Positions 9,371 to 20,610 of a DNA stretch of 64,000 nucleotides are shown in pieces. The stretch comes from Blastobasis lacticolella. Its lineage: Eukaryota; Arthropoda; Insecta; Lepidoptera; Blastobasidae. A model generated the notes under the pieces. It did not search any database, had not been told where the DNA came from, and worked only from the letters and a program-made list of their open reading frames with translations. A program made the translations under genes and the position numbers. The number at the start of each line of letters is the position of its first letter. The first letter of the stretch is position 1. Location: the NCBI GenBank assembly GCA_905147135.1, contig LR990048.1, positions 2,030,563 through 2,094,562 of the forward strand. Reading direction: 5' to 3'.

Positions 9371-10956
9371 TACTTTAGGGCCTGGACGAGGGAGTAATGC
9401 TCGACAAGTGCGTCTAAACGCTCGAGCTGGGTGGAGGCGTTACGCAGTTTGCGTGCCAGGACGGGGATCTCGTCAATGTTGACGGACGCAAGAATGGAGG
9501 ATATGTAATGCATATCCTCCGCCAAAGAAGAGGGCGGGGGCTGGTGGCTGATGGCCTTGGGGGGGGAGGTGGTGGGGGGAGCCTTCGGCCCCGGGGCCTT
9601 GGGCGGGCCCCAAGCTGCGGCTGGAGCCGCGCTCGGGGGGGGCCCTTTGGCCTTGAGGGGGGGATAGTGGGCCACTGTCGCTGAAGGCGGCGGCGGCCTT
9701 GCACCTTTGCCCTTAGCGGGCTTCGGCGCAGAAGGATTTGCACCTTTGCCCTTAGTGGGCTTTGGTGCGGAAGTGCGGGGACGAGGGGCGCGCGGGCAAC
9801 CCCTGTAGTTTGCAGTGTGGCCAGATTGGCCACAATTGCAACAGAAGGGAGGGGTGGTGGAGTCGCGCGTACGCGCGCACTCCTTGGCAGTGTGGCCTTC
9901 GCCGCACTTGACACAGCGCGGCGGGGCCGAGCAGTTGGCCGACGCGTGGCCATAAAATTGGCAGCGGTGGCACTGCCCTGGGGAACCGCGTTTATGCGGG
10001 GCCTCGACTTTGATTCCGGAGAGCCCACAGACCGTGAAGCCTCCCCGGAATATAGTCCTGGCACCGGTGGTGTTGGAAAGCACCACCAGCGCCATGGGAA
10101 ATTGTTTGCCGGACCGGCTGTACATCTTGTGTACAGCCTCGGCGGGGAAATCTTTGGACTTGAGGTCCATGAGAATGGCCTCATTGGAAAGCTCGTGCGG
10201 CACTCCACGGAGTACCGCACGCACCTTACGCTCCTCAGGGAGGGCGTAGGTATGATACCCTATCTTATTGTGGGCTAGGAGCCTAGTAAGGCTCCTGAAG
10301 TCGTCGATCGACTCGACGTCGATCTTAACGGCTATACCCGTGTTGGAGGCACGGGTATAGCGGACGCGCTGTTCGGCGCAGAGACGGGAGACTAGCTCCC
10401 ACTTGGACTTTTCCCTAAGGAAAACAGGGGGCGGGGGCTTGGCTTTAGACGGGGCAGGGGGGGCAAAACGCGCTACTGGCTTAGGGCCAGACGGCGCGGT
10501 CTCGCGAGCGGCAGCAGTCACGCTCGAGTCGGGGGACGCGGGGCTAGAGAGAACCGCGACCGCGACCGGGGCGGGCGCGGCGGCCTCGGACGAGGCCTCG
10601 GACACTGAGCGGGCGGCCCGCTTTCGGTGCCGCTTAGATTTAGCGACGAGCTCGAATCCGTCGAGCTCGGCCGCAGAGGGTGGGACGGGGGTGACGGAAA
10701 GAGTTCCCGTCACGGTGGTCGAGGACGAAGAGTCGTCCCCGGACAGAGAAGCCGCCCTCTTGCGGGAGGGCGGCGCTGAGACCTGGGACACGGAGTCCTC
10801 AAACTCCATGTCCTCAGAGGGCTCGCGGGGGGCCTGAGGGGCACTCCCCACTGACGCCAGGTAACTACGTACGACGTAGTTGTCCTGGCCTAGATTTGCT
10901 CGGAGGAGCAATTTCACCGCCTGAGCGGCGAAATCCTCCACCGAGACCGTCGCCAT
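9370..10956 (-). CDS. ORF1: gag-like RNA-binding protein with three zinc knuckles
   Basis: 528 residues. The N-terminus (1-180) is acidic, Ser/Pro/Ala-rich and low in complexity, with a basic patch KSKRHRKRAARS at about 106-118. Residues about 185-325 form the folded region that includes the PRE_C2HC-type segment (VRAVLRGVPHELSNEAI). Three CCHC knuckles follow: CHRCQFYGHASANC (329-342), CVKCGEGHTAKEC (348-360) and a longer CNCGQSGHTANYRGC (373-387). The C-terminus is Pro/Lys-rich with a near-duplicate KPTKGKGANPSAPKPAKGKG. The role expected from the family is coating element RNA and targeting it to the nucleus. It ends in TAA overlapping the ORF2 ATG by one base. Confidence 0.93.
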   Translation of the reverse strand: MATVSVEDFAAQAVKLLLRANLGQDNYVVRSYLASVGSAPQAPREPSEDMEFEDSVSQVSAPPSRKRAASLSGDDSSSSTTVTGTLSVTPVPPSAAELDGFELVAKSKRHRKRAARSVSEASSEAAAPAPVAVAVLSSPASPDSSVTAAARETAPSGPKPVARFAPPAPSKAKPPPPVFLREKSKWELVSRLCAEQRVRYTRASNTGIAVKIDVESIDDFRSLTRLLAHNKIGYHTYALPEERKVRAVLRGVPHELSNEAILMDLKSKDFPAEAVHKMYSRSGKQFPMALVVLSNTTGARTIFRGGFTVCGLSGIKVEAPHKRGSPGQCHRCQFYGHASANCSAPPRCVKCGEGHTAKECARTRDSTTPPFCCNCGQSGHTANYRGCPRAPRPRTSAPKPTKGKGANPSAPKPAKGKGARPPPPSATVAHYPPLKAKGPPPSAAPAAAWGPPKAPGPKAPPTTSPPKAISHQPPPSSLAEDMHYISSILASVNIDEIPVLARKLRNASTQLERLDALVEHYSLVQALK

Positions 10957-11460
10957 TGGGAGGCGAGAAGAGGGACTAGAGATAGAGATGTCGACGAGGG
11001 ACTGAGAGACGCGGGGCGTCCTCCCTGCGCGAGGCAGGGGGGAGAGGGGAGAGGGGGTCGGTGGAGCGGCTATCCCTAATGGATATGCCGCTATCCGTCA
11101 CCCTTGGGCAGGCCCAAGTGCAATGGGATCGGGACGTCCGGTTTCGCTAAGACCTGAGGGGCCTTAACAGCGCACCGGGGCAACGCTAGTTGGCTTAGTT
11201 GTCACCGTTAAGTATCCACCAACTCAACGCGGCAGAAACGCAGCTTTGTGTTACCAACGAATCGGTAACAAGAAACTACGTCTCTGAATGAACGTAACTA
11301 TAATTCGTTACGCTCAGCGGGACGCGGGCTCGCAACGCGAAGTGAACGCGCGCGAAAAACTTGCGAAATACGTAAGCAAAACGGAAGCGAGCTGGCAACG
11401 AGCGACGCGGGGGTGCGCTACGAAGCCAAAACGGATACCGAGGGAATTCACAGAGGTCCA
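10957..11460 (-). promoter_or_regulatory. 5' UTR and presumed internal promoter of the Jockey element
   Basis: GC- and CpG-rich sequence preceding ORF1, unlike the AT-rich flank beyond 11460. LINEs of this clade carry an internal promoter downstream of their 5' end, so one is expected here. No specific core motif was identified, and the outer limit is an estimate. Confidence 0.45.
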
Positions 11461-11469
11461 ATTTTATTA

Positions 11470-12290
11470 GGAACGCTGATGAGGAAACTAGTTCCAACTT
11501 ACTATTTTTGAATATCTTGCTCTGAACATTCTCTGAATACACATGAATAAAGTTTGAAGATGTATTGTATAACGAAATGTAGGTACTATATCGTCGGTGG
11601 ATTTACATTTGATTAGAAGCCTAGGCCTAGAACTAACCGGATAACTTTATCACCCGGTAATGAAATATAATGTTTATCGACAAACCCACACAGCCAATTA
11701 GATACTTACACTGGCTGTTTGAAGGGACTTTGGCTCCCTATCTGCGTTCTACCGGCTCTACAGTCGCGCTCATAAGGGATTTACCACTTATAGAAAAAAA
11801 AATTGTAGCTGCTGCTACATACAGGATATTAGTTGTATTGACAAGTGGAATTGATTACAAGAAGGGCCTATACGCTGTATCTTCGGCGACAATAACGAAT
11901 TCTTAAACTGCAATTTTTTTAAACATTAAAGGAATTTCTTCAATGAATTTCCATACTTTGTCTTATAAATTAAAGTTAAAATATTTTTTGATAATACTGC
12001 ATCAACATTTTACTTTAAATTTAGTATCTAAGTATTAATGTTTGGTTTCAATAAATAAAATAATATTTGCACATGAAAACTATTTTATATTAAAAATCCG
12101 TTGTGAATAGAAAAACGGGCAAAGAGATTTTGAATTTCGTTATTATTTTAATTTTAAAATGTTTTCTACTTTATTCCCTTTCAAACAGTATGGTACGTGC
12201 TCTAAAACCTTTTAACAGATGCACTGGAATATAAATTTTTGAGTGGCAATGCATTTATGATCGTACATTGGGGAAATTCTATATGGAACT
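11470..12290. other. Intergenic AT-rich stretch, no gene seen
   Basis: Very AT-rich from 11900 to 12180. Open frames are short and unrecognised. This is the flank on the 5' side of the Jockey element. Confidence 0.45.
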
Positions 12291-12299
12291 TTTTGTTAT

Positions 12300-12500
12300 C
12301 TTGCCCGCAGCTATAATGTAGTTCACTCTCACAGCACAATTCAGCCATCACACGATCTGTCGCGGGCTGTCTGTGTACCTGCTTACTTATCCTCACTACG
12401 TAGACCCTGTGTTGGTGTCCACGCGAAGTTTCGAAATAACATTTCGCACTTGCTTTATTCGGATGTGGAATGAGCTCAGCCACAGTGTTTTCTTTGGGCT
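12300..12500 (+). repeat. Family B fragment (upstream portion)
   Basis: Its reverse complement shares the order of landmarks with 12893-13190: CACTGTGGCTGAGCTCATTC, then CATCCGAATAAAGC, then a GTGTGG-like segment and a reading of CTACGTAGTGAGG. Diverged. Confidence 0.55.
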
Positions 12501-12654
12501 ATATCTAACTCACATTATTTATCTTCTAACAGGGTTCTTATTGTACTGTCTTTATCATATTTTAAGATCCTTTGAAATCAATAAACTATAAACAAATTAA
12601 ACTAGAAAGCAAGGACGTCCAGCTCCAGCTCCCGCAATGAGATATATGTGTGTA

Positions 12655-12780
12655 TATGTGTGTCTAAACTCTTTATTGCAACAACATAGTACATTTCAAA
12701 AGGAAACACTTACAAAGCGAACTTATCCCACAACGGGATCTCTTCCAGTTTATCTTAGAGAGTTAGGGATATTCAGAGAG
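12655..12780. repeat. Short 'CTTTATTGCA' repeat (family I)
   Basis: AAACTCTTTATTGCAACAAC, followed by GCGAACTTATCCC and GGGATCTCTTCCAG. The same pattern occurs at 54812-54925 and 30437-30500. It is probably the remnant of a LINE or SINE end. Confidence 0.5.
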
Positions 12781-12892
12781 CCAATTAAAAAAAAAAAGTT
12801 CAAATAATTATAATAAATGGCGTTGATGACACAATTCTCAAAAATAAATCAACAAGTGACTGTTAGATGTATAAATATGTAGACACTTTGTG

Positions 12893-13190
12893 ATTTTTTT
12901 TGTTATACGGCAGACAAACAAGCAAGCGGGCCACCTGATGGAAAGTGGTCACCGCCGCCTATGGACATCAGCAACACCAGGGGCACCAATGCGTTGCCCG
13001 CCTCTGAAGAGACCTCTAATATACCTCTTGAACGATCCCATGTCATAGTCCAAAGAAAACACTGTGGCTTGGAGCTCATTTCACATCCGAATCGTACGAG
13101 CGAGAAACGTTCTTTCGAACCTTCGCGTCGTGACCAACAGAGGGTCTACGTTTTGAGGATGAGGACCAAGCCCACGGCGGGTAATGCGAT
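12893..13190 (-). repeat. Family B fragment, long
   Basis: Starts with the antisense 3' end (CGGCAGACAAACAAGCAAGC) and extends into a region with CATGTCATAGTCCAAAG, GAGCTCATTTCACATCCGAA and AGCGAGAAACGTTC. That region is also present at 57885-58105, 46085-46290 and 31168-31252. Antisense reading gives weakly protein-like text (CFLWTMTWDRSR), suggesting a decayed LINE ORF end. Confidence 0.65.
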
Positions 13191-13194
13191 AGCG

Positions 13195-13638
13195 GGATGG
13201 TTTTGTTCTCAGAACAGGTACTAAAACGAATTATCTTTTCATCAAACACCTTTCCAAGTAACTTTTACAAATTCAATACTTGAGAAACCTGTCTAAGAAG
13301 CGCCATCTAGTGAGGCACGCCAAACTACTCTTTTTTCTTTTGAAGTAGTAGCTGTCTGAAAAGCCCTCATTATAAATTTCTATTGATATTGCTGAAAACC
13401 GAAGTATTACCTATTTGATTCTCAGACAAAGAAACTGTAACGATTGACGGATTCACAGAATTGTATTCATAGAAACTGATTCTGAGCGAACTCTGCATAG
13501 GTCGTTAACAATAACGATTAACAAGAACTCTGCTTAAAGCACATTGTATGCAATAGTAAAATAGGTACATTTAGATTTGTGTGTGTACGCTGCACTATTA
13601 CACCAGTGCCATAGTATATTATAAATCCTCCCCTAAAA
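13195..13638. other. Intergenic stretch, no gene seen
   Basis: AT-rich. A lone GCGCCATCTAGTGAGG motif at about 13300 recurs elsewhere in the window. Nothing else is recognisable. Confidence 0.4.
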
Positions 13639-13990
13639 TAATCATCTTGGCTGCATCTTGACGGCATCTTAATGTCCCGGTTGTACTCTCGCGCACAGGG
13701 GCCCGGGGTCCGCCTTGACCATGATTCAGAATTTGGCAGATCAGATAATTACAGTGGAGTGACTGCCATCTGACGTCCGTGACTCTGCTACCAGGGAAAC
13801 CTGATCACATGGTAACAAGTTCTGGCGCCTGAATGTGCAGGTTTCATCACGATGTTTTCTCTCACAGTAAGAGCATCGGTTAGCATTCAACTAATGTACA
13901 TAACTCAGAAAAGAGTCATTGGTACATGGCCGCAGCCAGTACCTCTCGCTTACGAGTCGGATACCTTCACTACTCGGCCACCGACGCTCC
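13639..13990 (-). repeat. SINE-A copy, nearly complete
   Basis: Reverse-complement landmarks from tail to head: GTCCCGGTTGTACTCTCGCG, CCGCCTTGACCATGATTCAG, TTTCATCACGATGTTTTCTC, CTCAGAAAAGAGTCATTGG and CTCGGCCACCGACGCTCC. The A and B box regions are recognisable though mutated. Confidence 0.85.
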
Positions 13991-13994
13991 TAAC

Positions 13995-16220
13995 TCTCTT
14001 ATTCTCTAATAAATTGTGACAAATGAATGTATTTGTTGTGTTGTCCGTCATCAGCAAAATCGTTGCGGATAATATTTTTAATTTTTTTCTCTATCCAGGG
14101 CGAAAAAACAAACAAAAATTTGTATCAAGCTGAATGCCACCTGCTTACCTTGTAGCGACATCTATCGCTCCACTAGGGAAACTCAACGATACTCACATTA
14201 CGAGTACACGAACACAAGGTTGGCAAGCATCCGCACATAGATGGCGCTAACAATCCCACATCGCGCTAGAGAAATGTGCCAACTTCCACGGCATATATAC
14301 AACTTCCGACGATCAACTGTCGGACCCTTGGTCCCCTGGTCACAACACCCGGCCAGGTGGGTAATTACCCTTTTCTACCTTCTCACCATCTTCGCTTGGC
14401 AACATTATCCTGCACCGCCAAAACCTTATGGCAACTTTTCATCAGGTGGACTGCCTTCCATAGCCAATAAGAAAAGTAACTTCACATAAAGGCTCATTTC
14501 TAGGATTGCACCGGGTTTCTATAACCGGAACTGACGCCAGGATGTTGATGATGATGATATTAATGATTATGATAATGATGTAGGGTCGTTTCTTGAAGTT
14601 CAAGAAAAATGAAATATGAATCGTACACGGCAAGACGTTTTAATGAGTACATAATTATCTAAAGACTCTAGTTTTAATGCTAGCTAGCATTATCCTCTTA
14701 ATTAAAGTGGCTTTCTGCGTCTGCCTGTCTGTCTATCTGTATATCCGCTAATTCTTCGTAAACCACGCAACGGACCTCCGCATAAATCGCGCATCGGTTT
14801 TCTCTATCATTTAGAGTATTGCTTCCGGAAGGTTTATACATTTGATTGTATTATAGATGATACATGCTTATTACAAGTAACAGAGAAACTCCGAGAACAC
14901 TAGTCGCTACTAGGTAGGCTACTATCATTGGAGTCGCTAGTGATAAAGAGTGAGTAAAAGATATGTATATTTTTAACAATAGGTAACTACGATTTATTTC
15001 GGTACACAGAAGACGCGTCATTATAGTAATTCTAAGTGTTAACTAGGGTTGCGTCATCTATATCGTCTCATATAAAATCAGCTCGAGTGTTCGAGCATGA
15101 CCTCGATTTTCTATCTAACACTAACTGAATAGGTATCTATAAGACTTTTTTAATCCTATGTTGCCACCGTAAACCCTGTTTACTTTGGAAGGTTTGGGAC
15201 ACATAAATTAGCATTTAAAAAAATATCAACAAGTATAATTTAGTCTACGATATAAATTATTGTTTAATTTCAAAGGAACGAAGCAAAGAATATTGCGAGC
15301 GAACAGATGGCGGATATTCATAAATCAGCTATAATTCGAGAAGAAACAAAACAAATAAACAAAACAAAGAAGTCATCGCAACCAACCAATACGTAAACTA
15401 ACGGTGATGATGAAAACATGTCGATAATGTATTTTTATACCTACATCAGAACTAAACATAGCATTGCTAAAGAACGTTGCGTAGATATTAATCTTACTCA
15501 AATTGACAAGTGAACAAATACAGCAGACTTTTACAGAAAAGACAATGAGCAATATTAGTAACTGTCAATCTGAAATATCATTAAATTAGTGTCTATCTTG
15601 CACGCTGGCTGGTCTAAATACGTAACCCTTCTATTACCTGAATGAGCTCGTTCCCTTTCCATTCCCTATTGTTTTAGAAGTTTGAGAAGGGTCGCATAGT
15701 TAGGACGCGGGTATCAACTAATAATAATTAAAAAGTTTATGATAGCTATTGATCTGTTCAGAGCTAAAAGGAGAAGAACGTTATAAACGAGTGACTATAA
15801 TCACTAAAGTCTTTAAGGCTAGAGTGAATAAGCTGTTCCTAGACAGGCTCCTTCATTGGCCGCATTGTCACTTGCCACCAGGTGAGATGGCGGTTAAATG
15901 ACTGGCTTATTACCTAATAAGAAAAAGTACCTAATTATAATTTATATCGAAATTCAAGGTAGCTCTCACGGAATCGAATTTTATACGTGCGAAATCTCGG
16001 ACAAATAATACAGACAAAATTCCAGCATAATTCACATACTTACAACTTTACCTTATTATCAGGTGGTAGGATTCTATCAAGCTTGAGGAGTTGCCAAGCA
16101 ACAATGTTTGCATTGTTATTCTGGTTTGTAGTCAGCCCAATTACAAGCATGAGACATTTCATCATAGTCCTCACATCGAAAACGTTTTTGTTAGTGCATG
16201 AATTTTAGATAATATGATTT
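13995..16220. other. Intergenic stretch, mostly unique sequence
   Basis: No splice-supported exon or domain was seen. Minor content: a GATGATGATGATATTAATGA simple repeat near 14545, a family D-like fragment at about 14700-14830, and a family H fragment at 15828-15905 (AGAGTGAATAAGCTGTTCCT, then GAGATGGCGG). Confidence 0.4.
15828..15905 (-). repeat. Short repeat, family H
   Basis: Shares AGAGTGAAT...CTGTTCCTAGACAGG...CACCAGGTGAGATGGCGG with 61852-61970, and in the other orientation with 28640-28750 and 40655-40775. Confidence 0.5.
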
Positions 16221-16221
16221 T

Positions 16222-16290
16222 GGTGTTGCTGATCCATTCCATCAGGTGGCCCGCATGCGTCCTTGTCTGCCGTAATACATAAAAAGGTCA
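16222..16290 (+). repeat. Family B fragment
   Basis: TTGCTGATCCATTCCATCAG, then GTGGCCCGCATGCG, ending GCCGTAATACATAAAAAGG. This is the 3' end of the family with a short A tail. Confidence 0.6.
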
Positions 16291-16294
16291 CCGC

Positions 16295-17240
16295 TTTCCA
16301 TCGGTTGGACTGTGTTGTGCTGTTTTATCACTGAGAAGTATAGAAAAAAAATTACACCTTCATCCAGAAACAATACCGTGCAACTATGCAATCAAATACC
16401 GCCAATCATTTCCTCTAACCGTACATTTTTTTAGGACAGTAACCTTTTGTTGACGTTGGCAATGTCACAAGTGGTCACTGGGCGTCTGCCAAACTTTCCA
16501 CAATACATACCTCGAAATAGATGCTGGCGAAATGTGTATTCGACATTTTTTCAAACAGAATGCTCAACATTGTAATAATGTGGCGTGTTAGTTCCTGGTT
16601 TTTCTTTGATATGAAATTCTTTGTTCTGTACGTTTACTTGTTTAGTTCCATGATGGAAAACATGTTTCCTGTTAACAGTACTAAGACATTTATTGCTAGA
16701 ATGGCTTCTGACATTAACGGTTTGAGCAGATGTTCATCGACCAGTTTTCGCCGATCGCACATCAATTATTTTATTAAGATGTTTGGTATCGAATTAAACC
16801 ATTAGACGGATATTATTTTAAAGCTTTTTTATTGTTCGATAAAAAAATATTAAATAGAAAAAAATGTACATTACATCAAATACACACGATAATGCAAACA
16901 GCGTGGAATAAATACACATGAGTATACAACTGCAGATACAGAAAGTCACATAGTTCGTGTACAAAATGTAATATTTGAAGTAGTTTGTCAAATTTACGTT
17001 ATAAATCTTATTATTATCAATACTCATTAATAACTAAGAACCTTAAAGATAATAATATACAAATATAAAATATTATAAACAAAACGATATCATTATTTGA
17101 CAAAAATTAGGCTTATTAGCAGTGGAAGTCTGATCCAACATGTAACGAGAATTAACTTATTTAAATCGGTTGTCCTTGTGTGAGGAATAAACAATAACCC
17201 ATGTGAAACTCCCAGGGATTTTAATCTCATTATTTTACAC
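16295..17240. other. Intergenic stretch, no gene seen
   Basis: A 94-codon open frame at 16521-16805 has no recognisable domain or splice context and an AT-rich, non-coding-like composition. It is left unannotated as a gene. Confidence 0.4.
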
Positions 17241-17242
17241 AA

Positions 17243-17430
17243 CGACGCAGCGTCGGTACAGCGTGGTACCTCCCACAAGGTGGACCGACGACCTGGTCCA
17301 TATCGCATGTACCAGCTGGATGCGGAAGGCACAGGACTGGAGGAGTGGAGATCTCTGGGGGAGTCCTATACACTGCATTGGTCGTCTTTCGGCTGATAAG
17401 ATGATGATGATGATAATGATGATTTTACAC
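17243..17430 (+). repeat. RTE-like LINE 3' end with (TGA)n tail
   Basis: Plus-strand translation shows the familiar ORF2 C-terminus of these LINEs in decayed form (PPTRWTDDLVHIA, WMRKAQD). It ends with CGTCTTTCGGCTGATAAGAT and then (GAT)n. Other copies are 26965-27130 (+), 57600-57745 (-) and 63618-63725 (-). Confidence 0.7.
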
Positions 17431-17434
17431 TAAT

Positions 17435-19214
17435 AATAACTATTGAACATCGTTCTGGCTTAAAAAATGAAATGAATGACAATTGTAAAATGACGAATAA
17501 CAACGGTAATATGCTGTAAATATATCCACAAATATCCACCAGACTCATAAACAATTAAGAGTCAGAAACTATAAAAGTTTGCTACGCGATTATGACGGCA
17601 ACCATCGCAACAAACTAACCAGTATGTGTCAACGATAAAAGCACTCGTTACGCCGCCTAATGATACTCAATTTCTAAAAATAAGGCCGATACTATAACGT
17701 TACACAAACACTAGAGTCATGTTCGCAACGCAGTAGCTGTCCCTACAAGTAACGCTAGTCGTAAAGTGTATAAAATAGTCGGGTTTGGCCACAAGACGAT
17801 TTGGTCCCGAGTGTCCCGAAAATTTATGACGCTCCACAGTTTCGCAAGCGAATATTACGCGTCGAAAGCTTGTAGGCGTAAAATGTAACCAGAGTATGTG
17901 TAAGTACAAACATCTGCCGCAGTACATGATATCGTATCGTTACGTCATCTAGTTGGACGTTGAAATGAATAGAGGAGTAGCATAAATTAATTAAGCAAAC
18001 GTAGTCGGCGCCTGTCCTAGAGACGTGGTGGAAGACAAGATTTAGAAACGCTATCTTTATCCAACATACATATAATACAGAGATAGCGATGCGCTCTAAA
18101 TCTTTGCTAACAGCAGTCATGTTGTCACTTTGGCTCTAGAATTTTGCATATGAGCGTTTGATTGATTGCGAAATTAATTTAGGCGTACGTGACTTCTTTG
18201 TAATAATTATCTTCATTAATTGGCCGAGATACTTGGCATCAATGAAGGTAAAAATTAATTGCGTCTCACTTTCGTTTCTAATGAGTAATGTCGAACTACG
18301 TATAGTACATTAAAGTAATAGGTTGAACATTTTGACTAGATAGATAATATAAAACATTGTGTCGTACTTCTGCAACACGTCTGAAACATTATAGTGTACC
18401 ATGGCGATGATATTAACATTTTTGATTATAAAAACCATGTAAACGGCAGAACTCATCTAATAATGTCTTTTAAGTAACAAATTGATGATAGTATTGGATA
18501 AACTTGAAAGGGTCAAAAAAATTTGGGATATCTAAACTTTTATTTATTATTTTTAAATATTACGCGGGGCCAATTTTGAGATTTTACTTATAAATAGAGG
18601 CCAAAATTACAAACCAGCACTTTTCCATCGTGAAAACTCCTAGCGAGCTGTTTTCACCGAGATAATCCACTTTTGAGATATTTAAGAAGCCAATTTCGTT
18701 TAAACAGTTTGCTAGCAGATTTTTTCATGGGAAGTTTTAGTATTTTTTTTTATGATGACGCTCTCTGTCGAACTCAATCTCAAGCTAGGCCACGCGAATT
18801 GAACATAAAAACTCACGAAAATAATATATTTTTTTTTAAAAGATTTTGTTGGGTAGCTGAAGCTTTGAACATAAACATTCCAGCCTCTTAACGAAGTTAA
18901 TTACAGACAGATATAATCAGAGATCCAGAACAATTTATGAACACTATTTATCGGCCGCTGGAACACATGAAAATTGTTGTCAAATCTTCGATCGACTAGA
19001 CATAAAGCTTACAAGAAATCGTTATTTTACGGAGCAATGCCAATAAAGGAAACTACCTGTAAGAGTATCTAAAATAGCAGTGTTTAACCGTCCTATAACG
19101 TAGCATTCCTGAAACATGAGCTATCTTATCCCTTACAGTGCATGGAAGACTTCTGTTACAGCTATTGGTCATTTGAGCACTTTCAGGAAGCTCTGCACAG
19201 CATCTGCTCGAAGG
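17435..19214. other. Sequence downstream of the claudin-like gene
   Basis: No exon or repeat was recognised with confidence. The part nearest 19214 is presumably the 3' UTR of the claudin-like gene. On the minus strand the first AATAAA below the stop codon is seen as TTTATT at 18539-18544, with a second at 18543-18548. Confidence 0.4.
18539..18548 (-). terminator. Candidate polyA signals of the claudin-like gene
   Basis: Two overlapping AATAAA hexamers on the minus strand, the first below the stop codon at 19215. They would give a 3' UTR of about 670 nt. Position is the only evidence. Confidence 0.3.
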
Positions 19215-19368
19215 TCATCGTCCAATGATAGTTGGCTCGTCAGCCATTGCCAGCTCGTCTGTCGCCGCCTTATCGCCTTTCCTCTTTCTTGAGTACCAAA
19301 GGAAAGAGCCAGCTGCCGCGACATTGATGAGCACGACGAACCAGGCAATGAAGAAACTGATGTGGTAG
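19215..19368 (-). CDS. Claudin-like protein, last coding exon (TM4 and cytoplasmic tail)
   Basis: Acceptor TTTTCCCCAG (AG at 19370-19369); stop TGA at 19217-19215. The pending AG from the previous exon plus C gives Ser. It then reads [20 protein letters not shown], the fourth membrane segment (about residues 213-236). A basic stop-transfer cluster RKRKGDK follows, then an acidic tail ending [10 protein letters not shown]. The tail does not end in the YV-type PDZ ligand of vertebrate claudins. Total spliced length is 262 residues. Confidence 0.85.
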
Positions 19369-19845
19369 CTGGGGAAAAGAGACTTGTTAATTGACTGATG
19401 ATGATTGATGGTACAAAATTAGGGGTAATTGGGCTCGTGTATGTTCTACTGTTCATCTTGGAAATCCTGACTAACTACAGCAGTAGCTCCCTCTTGACAA
19501 CACTCATATTATATTCCTGGTCTGGCTTACTTTTGTTTAAGAATTTATAATTTTTATATGTTTCTGTTCGGAAGCACACGGATGTGAGATTTTAACTAAG
19601 TTATTATGGAATGTATAAATCTATTCTAGCTAATTTGAGGCAGGTATACTGCATAATATGTATTACGGCGTTCTCAATTTGGTCTTACATTTCCTTATTT
19701 TTATCGAAAACCAATTTAATTAAATTAAACTCCGTAACTTTTGTAAATATCCTTGTGTTACCTATAATGATGATATTTGATGATACTCTTAGTATCGGCC
19801 CTGTGCGACGCTCGAGCAAAACACTTAGAGATTTTGTCAACTTAC
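19369..19845 (-). other. Intron of the claudin-like gene (last intron)
   Basis: A short 477-nt intron between the TM3 and TM4 exons. No repeat was recognised. Confidence 0.7.
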
Positions 19846-19942
19846 CTTTGTTTTGCTCCTTCTGGATATACGAACTTGACGAACTTTTCAATGTGGTCCA
19901 CTGTTGTCATCATTACTTGGACTACAACGAATGTGCAAGAAG
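19846..19942 (-). CDS. Claudin-like protein, exon 5 (TM3)
   Basis: 97 nt. Acceptor TTTCCACAG (AG at 19944-19943), donor AG|GTAAGT (GT at 19845-19844). In phase 1 and out phase 2, both matching the neighbouring exons. It encodes TSCTFVVVQVMMTTVDHIEK, the third membrane segment, then FVKFVYPEGAKQR as the start of the second extracellular loop. Confidence 0.85.
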
Positions 19943-20472
19943 CTGTGGAAATAAACGCTAATTTATAGAGCTTATAAGGATACAAACAAAGATGGACTCG
20001 TTTAGAAAATAGACGCAAAACCGTTTCAGAAAACTAATTTTGAATCAACTGCCAGCTATATTTCAATAGAAACTGAAACTCTCTCTTAATTGACTTTAAA
20101 ATGAGTCGTGAAATGAGTTGATGACCAATTATGGTGAAAGTTAAAATTAAAGGGCTTGGGTCGCTTGCGACAACCCGGGTCTAAATAAAACCGCCCCATG
20201 CAAATGGCGCTTAAATAATTAAATTAAATTATCTTGTCTTTGAAATAGCATCGCATCGAATTTGTATACGCATAAAGCATACACATAAAGTTCTACAAAA
20301 TATTTCCACTTTTGTTTTGCTTATGTTACGTGTATATTGTTTGATAATCTACGAAAACCAAATGTATAAAAACTATATGCGGTTTCAAAGAAAGGAGAAG
20401 TAACACATTGGAAAAGACCAAGACTACCACTGAAAATAATAACAGAACATTTAATTACAATGATATACTCAC
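19943..20472 (-). other. Intron between the TM2 and TM3 exons
   Basis: A 530-nt intron with GTGAGT donor and CACAG acceptor. AT-rich; no repeat was recognised. Confidence 0.7.
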
Positions 20473-20610
20473 TGCTGATAAAATGAATACCGGCCGCAAG
20501 CCTCTTGAACATATACCGGGGGTTCCTGAAGGTGTAGATGGAGAAGCCAAACCCCATCACGATTACAAACAGGCTGATGATTGCGAAGGAAGTCATTGTT
20601 CGGACGTAGT
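20473..20610 (-). CDS. Claudin-like protein, exon 4 (TM2)
   Basis: 138 nt, phase 1 in and out. Acceptor CCATACAG (AG at 20612-20611), donor GTGAGT at 20472-20467. It reads [20 protein letters not shown] followed by [20 protein letters not shown] and IHFIS. This is a strong second membrane segment, a short basic cytoplasmic loop ([10 protein letters not shown]), and the start of TM3. The loop pattern is what claudin/PMP22-superfamily members show between TM2 and TM3. Confidence 0.87.

Larger units (their letters stand above)
6164..11460 (-). mobile_element. Full-length Jockey-clade non-LTR retrotransposon
   Basis: Both ORFs are intact on the minus strand, so this copy looks young. Order from its 5' end: GC-rich, CpG-rich 5' UTR (about 11460-10957), ORF1 gag (10956-9370), ORF2 endonuclease/reverse transcriptase (9370-6440), a 250-bp 3' UTR, and a polyA tail seen as T25 at 6164-6188. 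The 3' end is sharp. The 5' boundary is approximate, judged from the fall in GC content near 11460. I could not find a target-site duplication. Base composition is far richer in G+C than the flanks. The Jockey clade call rests on the ORF2 motifs (DVAKAFDKVWHEGL, AGVPQGSVLSPLLY, FADDTAIYAK) and the PRE_C2HC/zinc-knuckle ORF1. Confidence 0.85.

Noticed and set aside
16521..16805. A 94-codon plus-strand open frame
   Set aside because: Phe/Ile/Met-rich translation typical of AT-rich non-coding DNA; no domain, splice or polyA context.
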